A stretch of DNA of 64,000 bases from Serratia plymuthica NBRC 102599 (GCF_001590925.1 NZ_BCTU01000012.1:124001-188000), one strand, 5' to 3'; positions 25,362 to 37,803 are shown, numbered from the stretch's first letter. Translations and numbers: made by a program. The notes: generated from the letters alone by a model not told the origin.

Positions 25362-26543
25362 ATGAAGAAAATTGCTGTGATTTTAGGCACTCGGCCTGAA
25401 GCTATCAAATATGGCCCCGTCATAAATGCTTTAAAAGATGACAAGCGTTTCGAAGTATTTATTATTTCAACTGGGCAACATAAAGAAATGCTCGACGATG
25501 CGCTTGCTGTATTTGGCATCCAGCCGGATTACAATTTGCAGGTGATGCAGCCGGGGCAAACGCTGGCACAAATCACTTCACGCATTACTGATGGTTTGGC
25601 TAGGCTGTTGCCGCAGTTGAAGCCGGACGCCCTTACGGTCCATGGCGATACTGGCACCACCTTGGCCGCTGCGCTATCGGGATTCCACCACCATATTCCG
25701 GTGATTCACATTGAGGCCGGGCTGCGCAGCGGCAATATAAGTTCGCCGTTCCCAGAAGAGGGCAACAGAAAGCTGGTGGCGCAAATAGCTTCGCTGCATT
25801 TGGCCCCTACACCAGGCAATGCAGCCAATTTGATCCGCGAAGGTATTGCGGAAAACCGTATTGTCATCACCGGCAACACCGTGGTAGATGCCCTGCATTG
25901 GGCGATTGGTCAGCCGGTCCAGGCTGACAGTGGGCTGTTGGAGGAATTACAGCAGGATACACGCAAAATCATACTGGCTTCAGCCCATCGTCGTGAGGCC
26001 TGGGAGAAGATCCCCGAGATTGCGGATGCGATCCGCCAGATCGCCCTGCGCCCGGATGTGCGTGTCGTGATCCCGATGCACAAGAACCCGATTGTCCGGC
26101 AAGCTTTACAAAGCGCCCTGGCCGACACGGACAATGTGGATCTGATTGAACCGTTGAATTACCTCGATTTCTGCCGGTTGATGAACCGTGCGGACATTAT
26201 TCTCTCCGACAGCAGCGGAGCGGAAGAAGAGGGGCCAACGCTCGGTAAGCCAACCCTGATCCTGCGTTCTCTGACTGAACGGCCGGAAGCCACTCACTCA
26301 GGTTCCGCGATTTTGGTTGGCAATTCGGGTGAGCTGATTATCCACCACGTCAATCGTATTCTCGACAACCTTGCCGCCTTCAAAAGCGCCAATATCCAGA
26401 CGGATCATTATGGCGACGGCTTGGCGACTCAGCGGGTGATTGGTGCCATGGCCAACTTTTTCGGCCTGGGTCCGGCGGTGCAGCCATTCTATTGTGGCTG
26501 TGAAATGAAGCCGATGCGTTACTTCATTAACAGCGCCGCCTGA
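25362..26543 (+). CDS. UDP-GlcNAc 2-epimerase homologue (non-hydrolysing type) with altered active-site motifs
   Basis: 393 residues, similar in length to WecB (376). The fold signatures are clear: ILGTRPEAIKYGPVI at the start, VHGDTGTTLAAAL near 95, IEAGLRSGNISSPFPEEGNR near 120 and TERPEA near 305. Several usually fixed positions differ. The family's HRREN is HRREA (near 208), and SGGIQEE is SSGAEEE (near 290). This suggests a changed substrate or loss of normal regulation. The usual wecB belongs to the enterobacterial common antigen cluster, so this is probably a paralogue. AGGAG precedes the start. It heads a tight three-gene operon with a cupin and a beta-propeller protein. It could act on a nucleotide sugar or a related sugar phosphate. 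Confidence 0.82.
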   Translation: MKKIAVILGTRPEAIKYGPVINALKDDKRFEVFIISTGQHKEMLDDALAVFGIQPDYNLQVMQPGQTLAQITSRITDGLARLLPQLKPDALTVHGDTGTTLAAALSGFHHHIPVIHIEAGLRSGNISSPFPEEGNRKLVAQIASLHLAPTPGNAANLIREGIAENRIVITGNTVVDALHWAIGQPVQADSGLLEELQQDTRKIILASAHRREAWEKIPEIADAIRQIALRPDVRVVIPMHKNPIVRQALQSALADTDNVDLIEPLNYLDFCRLMNRADIILSDSSGAEEEGPTLGKPTLILRSLTERPEATHSGSAILVGNSGELIIHHVNRILDNLAAFKSANIQTDHYGDGLATQRVIGAMANFFGLGPAVQPFYCGCEMKPMRYFINSAA

Positions 26544-26559
26544 TATGTGGGGAAATACC

Positions 26560-27303
26560 ATGGAACTGACGGCAGTCACCAGCCGTAGCACTCGTTTCTC
26601 CCATCCGGCATTGCCCAGTGTTTTGCTGGTAGGTGGGACAGAGCGTTATTTGAACGGTCGCCATCTTATCGTCAACTTTAACCCGCAGGCGCTAAAGCTC
26701 AATAATCGCGGGCAAACACAATTGCCGGCATTTTCTTCCGTTATCCGCTGCAATGAGCTGATTGCCCCGGCGCAAAGTTGCCTAATCTTTGAACTGCCGG
26801 TCGACCCGGCAGCAGGCGCGGTTATTGACTGGGAACAACAGGAGAGTTATCCCGGAAGGCGCTATGGCACCGAGAGTGTCGAAGCGGTGGCGTTTTTCCG
26901 ATCGCCGCCCGACGAGATCGCTATCTTGTCTTTCCCTCCGCAAGCGTTAGTTGCGGGCAGTGACGCGGCCTACGAGAGCCAGCGCTTTAGCCTGCGTGCC
27001 AACCTGTGGTTTGCCGAACCTGGCACCCACTGCGGTATTCACAACGAGCATTCTTTTATCGAAATCCATACCCAAATTTTGGGGGTTGGTCGCATGCAGG
27101 TCTTCCAGAGCGACGAATTGGCTTCACTATGTGAAGACCTGCTGCTGGCCCCTGGGGCAACGACTTCACAGGCATTTTGCCAAATCAGCAATAGACAGCA
27201 CTACAGCTATCCCTACCACCAATATTACGCTGACACACCCAGTGTGTGGCTGGCCCTGGAATATCACGCGTTACCCAATGACGAGGCAGAACATGTCCGA
27301 TAA
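26560..27303 (+). CDS. Cupin-type protein, possible subunit of an aldos-2-ulose dehydratase-like enzyme
   Basis: 247 residues from the ATG at 26560, which has GGGGAA in front; an upstream ATG at 26545 lacks a site. The C-terminal half carries a cupin pattern: GTHCGIHNEHSFIEIH gives three closely spaced histidines and a glutamate that could bind a metal, followed by GVGRMQVF. The N-terminal half is beta-rich. I do not recognise a single family with certainty. Its partner gene overlaps it by 11 bp and is a propeller protein. Fungal aldos-2-ulose dehydratase joins a propeller and cupins in one chain, so this may be its cupin half. Cytosolic; no signal peptide. Confidence 0.65.
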   Translation: MELTAVTSRSTRFSHPALPSVLLVGGTERYLNGRHLIVNFNPQALKLNNRGQTQLPAFSSVIRCNELIAPAQSCLIFELPVDPAAGAVIDWEQQESYPGRRYGTESVEAVAFFRSPPDEIAILSFPPQALVAGSDAAYESQRFSLRANLWFAEPGTHCGIHNEHSFIEIHTQILGVGRMQVFQSDELASLCEDLLLAPGATTSQAFCQISNRQHYSYPYHQYYADTPSVWLALEYHALPNDEAEHVR

Positions 27304-28561
27304 TGAAAAACCTACGCCGCTGACCATCCCGGAATTTACCAAAGAAGTGGTCGCCAAAAACTTACGCGATGGCTATTGGCTGGAGGCAGCTGATTTGAAT
27401 CAGGATGGTAAAACCGATCTGTTTGGTTACGGACTGACGCTGGGCGAGCTCTATTGGTATGAAAACCAAAGCCCGGAGTGGAAGAAGCACCTTATCGTCG
27501 ACAAAATCAAAATGCCGGTCGGTGCTGATTACGCTGACATTACTGGCAACGGCTACCCGGACGCCATTGTCTGTTATGAACTTTATGGGCCTATCGGCAC
27601 CATTTATGATCCTGATACCGCCGGTGGCAAGATTGACTGGATTGAAAACCCGGGGGCCGATCTGAGTAAAGGCGAGCGTTGGAAACGGCATTATGTCGGG
27701 CGTACCACCGGGATGCATCGCCTGCGCGCTGGGTATTTTACCCAAAGCGAGAAAATCGAGATCCTGGGGTTCCCGATTGTTGCGAAGGAGGATGTGCATG
27801 CAGTGCTGCCGGTGGTGTTGTTCACCCAGCCCGATGATGTGCTGGATGCCGAAGAATGGCACATGGAGGTGATTGACGACAGCACATTCCGCATGATCCA
27901 CGGCGCCGAGAAAAAAAGCGGGCTGATCCCCGGGTCTGGCAGGGATTCCGTGGTGCTGGCCTCCGATGAAGGAGTCACCTGGTTGTATTACGATGACAGC
28001 GTACATATCTGGCGACGCGTGTTGATCGGCACCGGTGAATTGACGCAGTTTGAGAAAACTGGCTTCAAGGGCAGCGGCGATATGGACGTTGGCCGCATCG
28101 GAAATGATGCTTTCAGCTACGTGGCGGCGATCGAGCCTTTCCATGGCAACACCGTGGCGGTGTATTACAAGAAGGATGATGCCCAACCGCAGGATGCACA
28201 ATGGCACCGCGTATTATTGGATATTTATGGCGATCCGAATGAAAACGGAGAAGGGCCGGGGCATCAGGTGGTTTGCGCTGATTTCGACGGTGACGGCGAA
28301 GACGAGTTTATTATTGGCCTGCGTGGTCCCTGGCCGTGGCAGGGGGTGTTCTATTACAAGGCGATTGATATCAGCAACGGTATTTTCGCCAAATGGCGCA
28401 TTTCCGATGAGTCGGTAGCGCGTATCGCCATTGCCGACTTCAAGAACAGAGGAAAGATTGATTTCGCCACCATCGCCTATTCAGTGCCGAACTACTACGT
28501 GGCGAAGGATGCCAAGATCGTGGTGCACTACAACGACATCCCGTTGGTGAACCAGCGCTGA
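27293..28561 (+). CDS. FG-GAP/VCBS-type beta-propeller protein resembling the propeller of aldos-2-ulose dehydratase
   Basis: 422 residues from the ATG at 27293, which overlaps the cupin gene by 11 bp and implies coupled translation. It carries Asp-rich FG-GAP/VCBS calcium loops: AADLNQDGKTDLF (near 35), YADITGNGYPDAIV (near 82), VCADFDGDGEDEFI (near 330) and IADFKNRGKIDFATI (near 382). Between the blades, FTQPDDVLDAEEWH, GSGDMDVGR, EPFHGNTVAVYYK, GEGPGHQVV and WQGVFYYKA look like the propeller of fungal aldos-2-ulose dehydratase as I recall it. That enzyme converts 1,5-anhydrofructose or glucosone to microthecin or cortalcerone. No signal peptide, so it acts in the cytosol, unusual for FG-GAP proteins. 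Confidence 0.7.
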   Translation: MSDNEKPTPLTIPEFTKEVVAKNLRDGYWLEAADLNQDGKTDLFGYGLTLGELYWYENQSPEWKKHLIVDKIKMPVGADYADITGNGYPDAIVCYELYGPIGTIYDPDTAGGKIDWIENPGADLSKGERWKRHYVGRTTGMHRLRAGYFTQSEKIEILGFPIVAKEDVHAVLPVVLFTQPDDVLDAEEWHMEVIDDSTFRMIHGAEKKSGLIPGSGRDSVVLASDEGVTWLYYDDSVHIWRRVLIGTGELTQFEKTGFKGSGDMDVGRIGNDAFSYVAAIEPFHGNTVAVYYKKDDAQPQDAQWHRVLLDIYGDPNENGEGPGHQVVCADFDGDGEDEFIIGLRGPWPWQGVFYYKAIDISNGIFAKWRISDESVARIAIADFKNRGKIDFATIAYSVPNYYVAKDAKIVVHYNDIPLVNQR

Positions 28562-28701
28562 CTGCCGCCACTCAGTGGTTGAAAGCTATTTAAAATCGCC
28601 GGGCTCGACCCGGCGTTGTTTATTATCCGGACACACCGCTGCCCCTAAGCCCCTTTAGCACCTATAATCGCTGCTGGAGAACCGTGAATTCAGGGGTGAG
28701 T

Positions 28702-30150
28702 ATGCCGTCCAGGGCGATAATCAAAGGGATCAAACGGCTGACGATTGTGGTCGTCACCGTCGTATTCACGTTGCTTGCGGTGCGGGTTTACGACACCCAA
28801 CGCGGCCCGGCGTTGGAGCCGTGGCACACTTTTGTGCCGCACGAGTTGGCTACCGCCGAGCTGGATAAGGCTGACTGGCAAGCGTACCTGACCGCCGAAA
28901 ATCGGGTTTTCGACGAGGTGAAGGCCAACGTCACCGACAAACTTTCCGCCAGCGAGCGCATTCCGCTCAACCGCTATTTCGACGGCAGCCCTGTGTATCC
29001 GCCGCACTTCGCCCAGGACTGGAATCGCTCCTATGAGCTGTTGCCGCAGGGCGAACCGCGTGGCGCGGTGGTGTTGTTGCACGGCCTGACCGATTCCCCT
29101 TACAGCCTGCGGCATATCGCCGAAAACTACCGGCAGCGCGGTTTTGTGGCCGTCGGCATTCGCCTGCCGGCGCACGGCACGGTGCCGGGAGCGTTGACCG
29201 ATATCGAATGGCGCGATTGGCTGGCGGCGACGCGGTTGGCGGTACGCGAGGCACGCAGTAAAGTCGGGGGCGACAAGCCGCTGCACATCGTGGGCTTTTC
29301 TAACGGCGGTGCGCTGGCGATGAAATATGCGCTGGACGCGCTGGAAGACCCGAAACTGGCGGCACCGCAGCGGCTGATTCTGATTTCGCCGATGATCGGC
29401 GTCACCAGCTTTGCCCGTTTCGCCGGCATCGCCGGTTGGCCGGCGGTATTCCCGGCGTTTGCCAAAGCGGCGTGGTTAGGGGTGCTGCCGGAGTTTAATC
29501 CGTTTAAATACAACTCGTTTCCGGTGAATGGCGCGCGCCAGTCTTATCTGCTCAGCAATAGCCTGCAACAGCAAATCGCCCGTGCGGCGCGTGACGGCAA
29601 GCTGGGCGCATTGCCGCCAGTGCTGACCTTCCAGTCGGTGATGGATTCCACCGTCAGCACCCGGGCGGTGATCCGTGCCTTATACAACGAATTGCCGGCG
29701 AACGGCAGCGAACTGGTACTGTTTGACGTCAATCGTACAATCAACTTCGGGCCGCTGCTGCGGCCAAACGCGGCGGCGGCGGTTAGCCAGTTGTTGCCCG
29801 CACCCCCGCGCCGTTACCAGACGACGGTAATCGCCAATGCTTCACCGGAAAGCAGTGAGGCGATTGCCCGCATAACGGCCGCCGGTGAAACCACGGAAAC
29901 CGTGCAGCCGCTGGGGATGACTTACCCGGCGGATATTTATTCGCTGTCGCATGTGGCGCTGCCGTTCCCGGTGAGCGATTCGCTGTATGGGCGTTTCCCG
30001 GCGCAGCGCGATGAGTTCGGCATTAGCCTGGGCACTATCGCTGCGCGCGGCGAACGGTCGGTGTTGGTGGTCGATCTCGATTCGTTGATGCGTATCGCTT
30101 CCAACCCGTTCTTCCCCTACCTGCTACAGCGTATCGACAACAAACTTTAG
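28702..30150 (+). CDS. Membrane-anchored alpha/beta hydrolase
   Basis: 482 residues from the ATG at 28702 (AGGGGTG upstream); a GTG at 28684 is an alternative. A TATAAT at 28663-28668 would put the transcript start near 28675, leaving almost no leader for the GTG, which favours 28702. An N-terminal hydrophobic segment (about 15-30) anchors or exports the protein. The hydrolase core has VVLLHGLTDSPYSLR near 125, the nucleophile elbow GFSNGG near 200 and a late SLSHVALP that likely holds the catalytic histidine. Substrate unknown; a lipase/esterase of the carboxylesterase type. The 3' end overlaps the convergent SDR gene by four bases. Confidence 0.8.
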   Translation: MPSRAIIKGIKRLTIVVVTVVFTLLAVRVYDTQRGPALEPWHTFVPHELATAELDKADWQAYLTAENRVFDEVKANVTDKLSASERIPLNRYFDGSPVYPPHFAQDWNRSYELLPQGEPRGAVVLLHGLTDSPYSLRHIAENYRQRGFVAVGIRLPAHGTVPGALTDIEWRDWLAATRLAVREARSKVGGDKPLHIVGFSNGGALAMKYALDALEDPKLAAPQRLILISPMIGVTSFARFAGIAGWPAVFPAFAKAAWLGVLPEFNPFKYNSFPVNGARQSYLLSNSLQQQIARAARDGKLGALPPVLTFQSVMDSTVSTRAVIRALYNELPANGSELVLFDVNRTINFGPLLRPNAAAAVSQLLPAPPRRYQTTVIANASPESSEAIARITAAGETTETVQPLGMTYPADIYSLSHVALPFPVSDSLYGRFPAQRDEFGISLGTIAARGERSVLVVDLDSLMRIASNPFFPYLLQRIDNKL

Positions 30151-30896
30151 GCGAAGCCCAGAATGCTGAACGCATCGTCTTGCGGGTAGTAGCCGAGCAG
30201 GCGGCTGGTCTCTTCCAGCGACAGCCGCTTATAGCGGTTGTTGGAGACACCGTGCACCACCGCATGGTGCACGCCTTCAATACGGACGCAGCGTTCCAGC
30301 AGATCGGCGGCGTCGCGGTGGCTGAGAAAAGCGCTCATGTCACGGGCGCTTAGCTGCTCGCCGGCTTCCAGCGTGGTGAAGTTGGCGATGCGTACCGACA
30401 GCGCGGAAAGCCCTTCCTGATGGGCAAAATAGGCGGCGATGCCTTCGCCGAACGCTTTGCTGACGCCGTACAGGTTTTTCGGTTTGGGGGCGTCTTCCGG
30501 CCGTATCTGATAATCCAGTGGATAGCCTTCTACCGCCTGCGCGCTGCTGGCGAATACCACGCGTTTGCAGCCGGCGTCTTTCGCCGCACGGAAAATATTG
30601 TAGGTGCCGAGGATATTGTTATCCTTCAACGAGTGGCAAAAATCGGCGTCGGGGGAGGGATCGGCGGCCAGGTGCAGCACGGTATCGATATTGGCGCAGG
30701 CCGCACGGCAGGCGTCGAGATTGGCAATGTCGAAGCTGATCACTTCATCGCCGGGGTGCAGGCCGGTCAACAAGTTGATGTCTCTTTCCGCCAGCCGCAG
30801 TTGATAGCGATTGCCCACCGATTGACGGAATGCCGTGGCGACCCGCCCGCCCGCGCCGGTAATCAAAATTCGTCCAAACTCAGTACGCAATGTCAT
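30147..30896 (-). CDS. NAD(P)-dependent epimerase/dehydratase (extended SDR, uronate-dehydrogenase-like)
   Basis: 249 residues from the ATG at 30894-30896; a GTG two codons upstream is possible. The Rossmann loop GRILITGAGGRVA, then DTVLHLAADPSP near 70, FASSAQAVEG near 120 and YGVSK near 143 give the extended-SDR Ser-Tyr-Lys set. The short length and HLAADPSP resemble uronate dehydrogenases and related sugar oxidoreductases. The substrate is not proven. It is convergent with the hydrolase gene, overlapping at the stop codons, and upstream of the LysR/SDR pair. Confidence 0.78.
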   Translation of the reverse strand: MTLRTEFGRILITGAGGRVATAFRQSVGNRYQLRLAERDINLLTGLHPGDEVISFDIANLDACRAACANIDTVLHLAADPSPDADFCHSLKDNNILGTYNIFRAAKDAGCKRVVFASSAQAVEGYPLDYQIRPEDAPKPKNLYGVSKAFGEGIAAYFAHQEGLSALSVRIANFTTLEAGEQLSARDMSAFLSHRDAADLLERCVRIEGVHHAVVHGVSNNRYKRLSLEETSRLLGYYPQDDAFSILGFA

Positions 30897-30988
30897 GATC
30901 ACAGCTGCCCATAAAGTAAATTACGCGGTGATCAGTAATAATCCCCCGCGTGACTTTTGTCCAGCATTCAATTAGCCATTCTGATGTT

Positions 30989-31852
30989 TCATGTTGCCAG
31001 TGGGCATTTTTTTCCGATGAGATCGCTCAGGAAAGTCATGACCGTGCGGATGGCGGTGGAACGCGCCAGATCGGGGTAGGTGACCAGCCATAACTCGCGC
31101 GTTGGCGGCGCTATCGACGTCGGCAGGGCAACCAGTAGTGGGTCGTTATCGGCGACAAACGTCGGCAAAACTACCGCACCCAGCCCCGAACGGGCGGCTT
31201 CTTGCAGAGAGAACAGATCGCTGGCCTGAAATACCACCGGGCGGCCTTGCAACAGCTGCAGCAGCCACTGTTGGTGCGGCTGGTTGCTGTGGTGATGGTC
31301 GTAGGCGATAAAGGCCCGCGCCGCTTCCGGCAGGGCGGCGTGCTGCGGGGTAGCGTACAGCCTGTAGCGCATCATGCCGATGCGCTGCACCAGCAAATCC
31401 GGTTGCTGTGGCCGCACCATGCGCACCGCCACTTCGGCATCGCCGCGATCCAGTTCGGCGATGGAGGCTTCACCGGAAAGTACCAGCGTAATATGCGGAA
31501 AAGCCTGGTGAAACTCGGCGATATGCGGGGCGATGACCCGTGCTGCGACCGACGGCGGCGCGCTGATGCGCACCTGGGCCTGCGGCGTTTCACCGGCGCT
31601 GCGGGCATGGCGGACAATGGCGTGACTTTGATTTTCGATCTCTGCCGCCAGCCCGGCCACCCTTTGGCCGTCCTGCGTCAGCGGCGTGCTGCGTGGCAAC
31701 CGCAGGATCAGCCGCAGCCCGAGCGCCTTCTCCAGCGCAGCCACCCGCCGGCCGACCGTCGCGTGGTCACAACCCAATTCCCTTGCTGCCGCCGACAATG
31801 AACCGGTGCGTGCCAGCACCACAAAGTGTTTTAAATCCTGCCAATCGAACAT
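30989..31852 (-). CDS. LysR-family transcriptional regulator
   Basis: 287 residues. HTH at residues about 1-60 (FDWQDLKHFVVLARTGSLSA, DHATVGRRVAALEKALGLRL), the branch with a shortened 'DHATVGRR' recognition helix. Effector-binding domain at about 90-285. It is divergent from the SDR gene at 31967 with a 114-bp intergenic region, the classical LysR arrangement, so it probably regulates that gene and itself. Confidence 0.88.
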   Translation of the reverse strand: MFDWQDLKHFVVLARTGSLSAAARELGCDHATVGRRVAALEKALGLRLILRLPRSTPLTQDGQRVAGLAAEIENQSHAIVRHARSAGETPQAQVRISAPPSVAARVIAPHIAEFHQAFPHITLVLSGEASIAELDRGDAEVAVRMVRPQQPDLLVQRIGMMRYRLYATPQHAALPEAARAFIAYDHHHSNQPHQQWLLQLLQGRPVVFQASDLFSLQEAARSGLGAVVLPTFVADNDPLLVALPTSIAPPTRELWLVTYPDLARSTAIRTVMTFLSDLIGKKCPLAT

Positions 31853-31966
31853 CAGTGAATTCCTGCACAGTATTGCCGCAATTTTATGGAATATTCACAC
31901 AGAGCGGGCTGTGATTCAATGCCGTTATCTCTTTAGCGAAATTGAATTATTCAATTAGGATACCTT

Positions 31967-32725
31967 ATGAATTTGCAGCTGCAGGATCGTGTTGCGTTAG
32001 TCACTGGCGCCAGCGAAGGCATCGGCGCCGGGATGGTTCGGGTGCTGGCGGCGCAGGGCGTCACCGTGGTAGCGACCGCCCGCCGTGAGGAGCGTTTGCT
32101 GGCTCTGGCCGACGAGGTTGAACGAAGCGGCGGTACGCGGCCCTATGCGATCGCGGCGGACATCACCGACGCGGCGGCGCTCGACAACATGCTGGCGCAG
32201 GCGGCACGCCTGGTCGGGACGATTGATATCCTGATTAATGCGGTCGGCGGCGCTCGTCCAACCGCGTTGAGCGAAGGTGACGCCGGTTGGGAAGAGGCGT
32301 TCGCCCTGAACTTTACGCCGGCCCGCCGGGTGACCCACGCGCTGTTGCCCGGCATGCAGGCGCAGGGCTGGGGGCGAATCATCACCATCAGCGGCTCGAT
32401 GGAACCGCGCAGCCTGAATGCCGCCACCGCCGCCAAGGGCGCGCTGCACCTGTGGGCCAAGGGGCTGGCAAGCGAGCTGGCGGCGCAGGGCATTACCGTC
32501 AATACGCTGCAACCTGGGCGGATTAACAGCGAGCAGGTGCGTGAAAAACTGCACCCGACCGAGGCCGCGCGCCAGGCGTTCATCAAGCAGAATATCCCGA
32601 TCGGCTACTTTGGCGAGCCGGAAGACATGGCTTATCTGGCGGCGTTTCTTTGTTCCCCGCTGGCGCGCTATATCACCGGCGCCGTGATCCCGGTAGATGG
32701 CGGCATGCACTATTTCGCCCACTGA
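31967..32725 (+). CDS. SDR-family oxidoreductase
   Basis: 252 residues, classical SDR: TGASEGIG near 14, NAVGG near 88, catalytic serine in ITISGSM near 138. The usual YxxxK is not obvious: the corresponding stretch reads LNAATAAKGALHLW, so the catalytic tyrosine appears to be missing while the lysine is kept. The enzyme may be inactive or use another residue. TTAGGA six bases before the ATG supports the start. It is divergent from a LysR gene. Confidence 0.82.
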   Translation: MNLQLQDRVALVTGASEGIGAGMVRVLAAQGVTVVATARREERLLALADEVERSGGTRPYAIAADITDAAALDNMLAQAARLVGTIDILINAVGGARPTALSEGDAGWEEAFALNFTPARRVTHALLPGMQAQGWGRIITISGSMEPRSLNAATAAKGALHLWAKGLASELAAQGITVNTLQPGRINSEQVREKLHPTEAARQAFIKQNIPIGYFGEPEDMAYLAAFLCSPLARYITGAVIPVDGGMHYFAH

Positions 32726-32823
32726 GGCCGTTTTGCATGCCGGATCACAGTTCCACTCTTTGCTGCCGGAAAGCCTTGCCGTGGCAAAAAACGAAGTGTT
32801 AACGTCATAGCTCAGCCGATTTA

Positions 32824-32852
32824 GGGTTGTCACTGCTCCGGCAGGCAAAACC
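32824..32852 (+). promoter_or_regulatory. Ribonucleic antiterminator (RAT) of the BglG/LicT type
   Basis: The 29-base segment starts GGGTTGTCACTGC and ends GCAGGCAAAACC, very close to the bgl consensus, with a CTGC/GCAG stem. It overlaps the 5' arm of the terminator at 32847-32914. A BglG-type protein bound here would prevent that hairpin and allow transcription of the beta-glucoside operon. Confidence 0.88.
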
Positions 32853-32914
32853 TAAACCTCATGCTTCTGTTCCCCCTTTGCGGGTGCAGGGCCATGAGGT
32901 TTAGGTTTTTTTTT
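32847..32914 (+). terminator. Attenuator terminator of the beta-glucoside operon
   Basis: AAAACCTAAACCTCATG (32847-32863) pairs perfectly over 17 bases with CATGAGGTTTAGGTTTT (32893-32909), followed by a run of T to 32914. It is mutually exclusive with the RAT hairpin. Confidence 0.92.
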
Positions 32915-32921
32915 GCGCTGA

Positions 32922-36277
<3,356 letters not shown>

Positions 36278-36405
36278 ATCTGAATGCCCGCCCGGCGGCA
36301 ATCGTCGGGCAATCACCTTTATTCACTGCTGCCAATTATGGGGAATTCTCGCCCAGGGAATGTTGTTGCCCGCAGTCAGTGTTTTATATGCGGAGAAATA
36401 TAATA

Positions 36406-37800
36406 ATGAAATATTCATTACCTCACACCGGGACACTCGCGGCACTGCTGCTGTTTTGCAGTAGCGTGCAGGCGGAAACGTTGCAAACCGGCAAAGACGT
36501 CGAAGCGCCAACCGCCAAATGGGATGGTCTGGCCCTCGGCTTCGAACCGCCTTCGCCAGGGTTGCTGGGCGATATGCTGGGGATCAGACCGATCCTCGAA
36601 GAGAGTGGCTTTCACTATAACCTCGGTTATCTCAGCCAGTTGTCGTATAACGCCGGCGGCGGGTATAACCAGGATAAGCAGGCTTCGTATATCGATCAGT
36701 TCTCGTTGACCTTCAGTCAGGATTTGCAGGCGCTGACCGGCATCCCGGACGCGGCCATTGAGGGTAATATCGTCAACCGCAACCACGACAATAACCTGAC
36801 GCGCGATCGTTTGCAGGATCCGCGCGCCAATCCGACCGATCTGTCGCAGGAAAGTTATGGTGGCCAGTCGATCACCCGGCTGGGCTGGCTGACTTTCAGC
36901 CGCAGTTTTCTCGATCGCCGGCTGCAGTGGCGTGTCGGCATGATGAACAAGGTGCAGGATTTCGATCAGATCATTCCCTGCGATTTCCAGACGCTGGCGC
37001 TGTGCGGCGGCAAGTCCGCCAACTCGCTGACCTGGTATAACTGGAACGTGCACTACTGGGGCACCACCCTGCAATACAAACTGACCGACGGTCTGACGTT
37101 CAAAACCGGCGTGATGGAGCAGAACCCGAACGCCACGAGCCGTGGCCATGCCTGGAGCACCACCACCAAGGGCAGCAAGGGCTTTTTACTGCCGATGGAA
37201 CTGGAGCTGAAAACCAATGCGGTCAATCAGTTGCCGGGGGTGTACAACATCGGTGTCCTGTTCACCAACGCCAGGCAGCAGGATCTGTATGAAGGGGTTT
37301 CCGGTGGGGCGGGCGCGACCGATCCGAACGGGTATCGCAGCCATAACCGTACCTGGTTCCTGTATAGCGGTTTTAACCAGCAGGTGACGCGCCACCCTGA
37401 TGACGCCAGCCGGGGGTTAAGCCTGTTCTACAGCCTGGGGCTGGCGGATCAACGCACCAACTATATGCACTATTCCACCTCGACCGGCATTCGCTACCAC
37501 GGCTTGTTCGACGCGCGGCCGGACGACTGGCTGGGGCTGGGGGTGTCTATGGTCAAGCTGAGCGATCATTACCGGGATAATCAGCGTTATATCAATCAAA
37601 TCAACAACGTTACCGATTATCAGGATCCCAACTATCGCCCGGTGCCGGGGCATTCGGTGACGGCGGAGCTGTTCTATCGCTTCAACGTCACCCCTTGGCT
37701 ACAGTTGCAGCCGGGTCTGCAATATTGGCATCACCCGGCGGGCGTCAGCGAAACGCAGGACGCCTGGGTGACGGCGTTGAAAACGGTGGTCACGTTCTGA
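36406..37800 (+). CDS. Carbohydrate-selective outer-membrane porin, OprB family
   Basis: 464 residues from the ATG at 36406 (GGAGAAA upstream). A signal peptide of about 23 residues (MKYSLPHTGTLAALLLFCSS) is followed by alternating beta-strands and an ending VTALKTVVTF, with the terminal phenylalanine typical of outer-membrane barrels. The sequence matches the OprB family of sugar porins, such as those found with arbutin/salicin operons. It is the third gene after EIIBCA and the GH1 enzyme, 128 bp downstream, and should let beta-glucosides across the outer membrane. Confidence 0.9.
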   Translation: MKYSLPHTGTLAALLLFCSSVQAETLQTGKDVEAPTAKWDGLALGFEPPSPGLLGDMLGIRPILEESGFHYNLGYLSQLSYNAGGGYNQDKQASYIDQFSLTFSQDLQALTGIPDAAIEGNIVNRNHDNNLTRDRLQDPRANPTDLSQESYGGQSITRLGWLTFSRSFLDRRLQWRVGMMNKVQDFDQIIPCDFQTLALCGGKSANSLTWYNWNVHYWGTTLQYKLTDGLTFKTGVMEQNPNATSRGHAWSTTTKGSKGFLLPMELELKTNAVNQLPGVYNIGVLFTNARQQDLYEGVSGGAGATDPNGYRSHNRTWFLYSGFNQQVTRHPDDASRGLSLFYSLGLADQRTNYMHYSTSTGIRYHGLFDARPDDWLGLGVSMVKLSDHYRDNQRYINQINNVTDYQDPNYRPVPGHSVTAELFYRFNVTPWLQLQPGLQYWHHPAGVSETQDAWVTALKTVVTF

Positions 37801-37803
37801 CGG

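Noticed and set aside
26951-28561. Longer start for the propeller gene at 26951
   Set aside because: The extra 114 codons lie inside the cupin gene in another frame; the ATG at 27293 begins where homology-like sequence starts.
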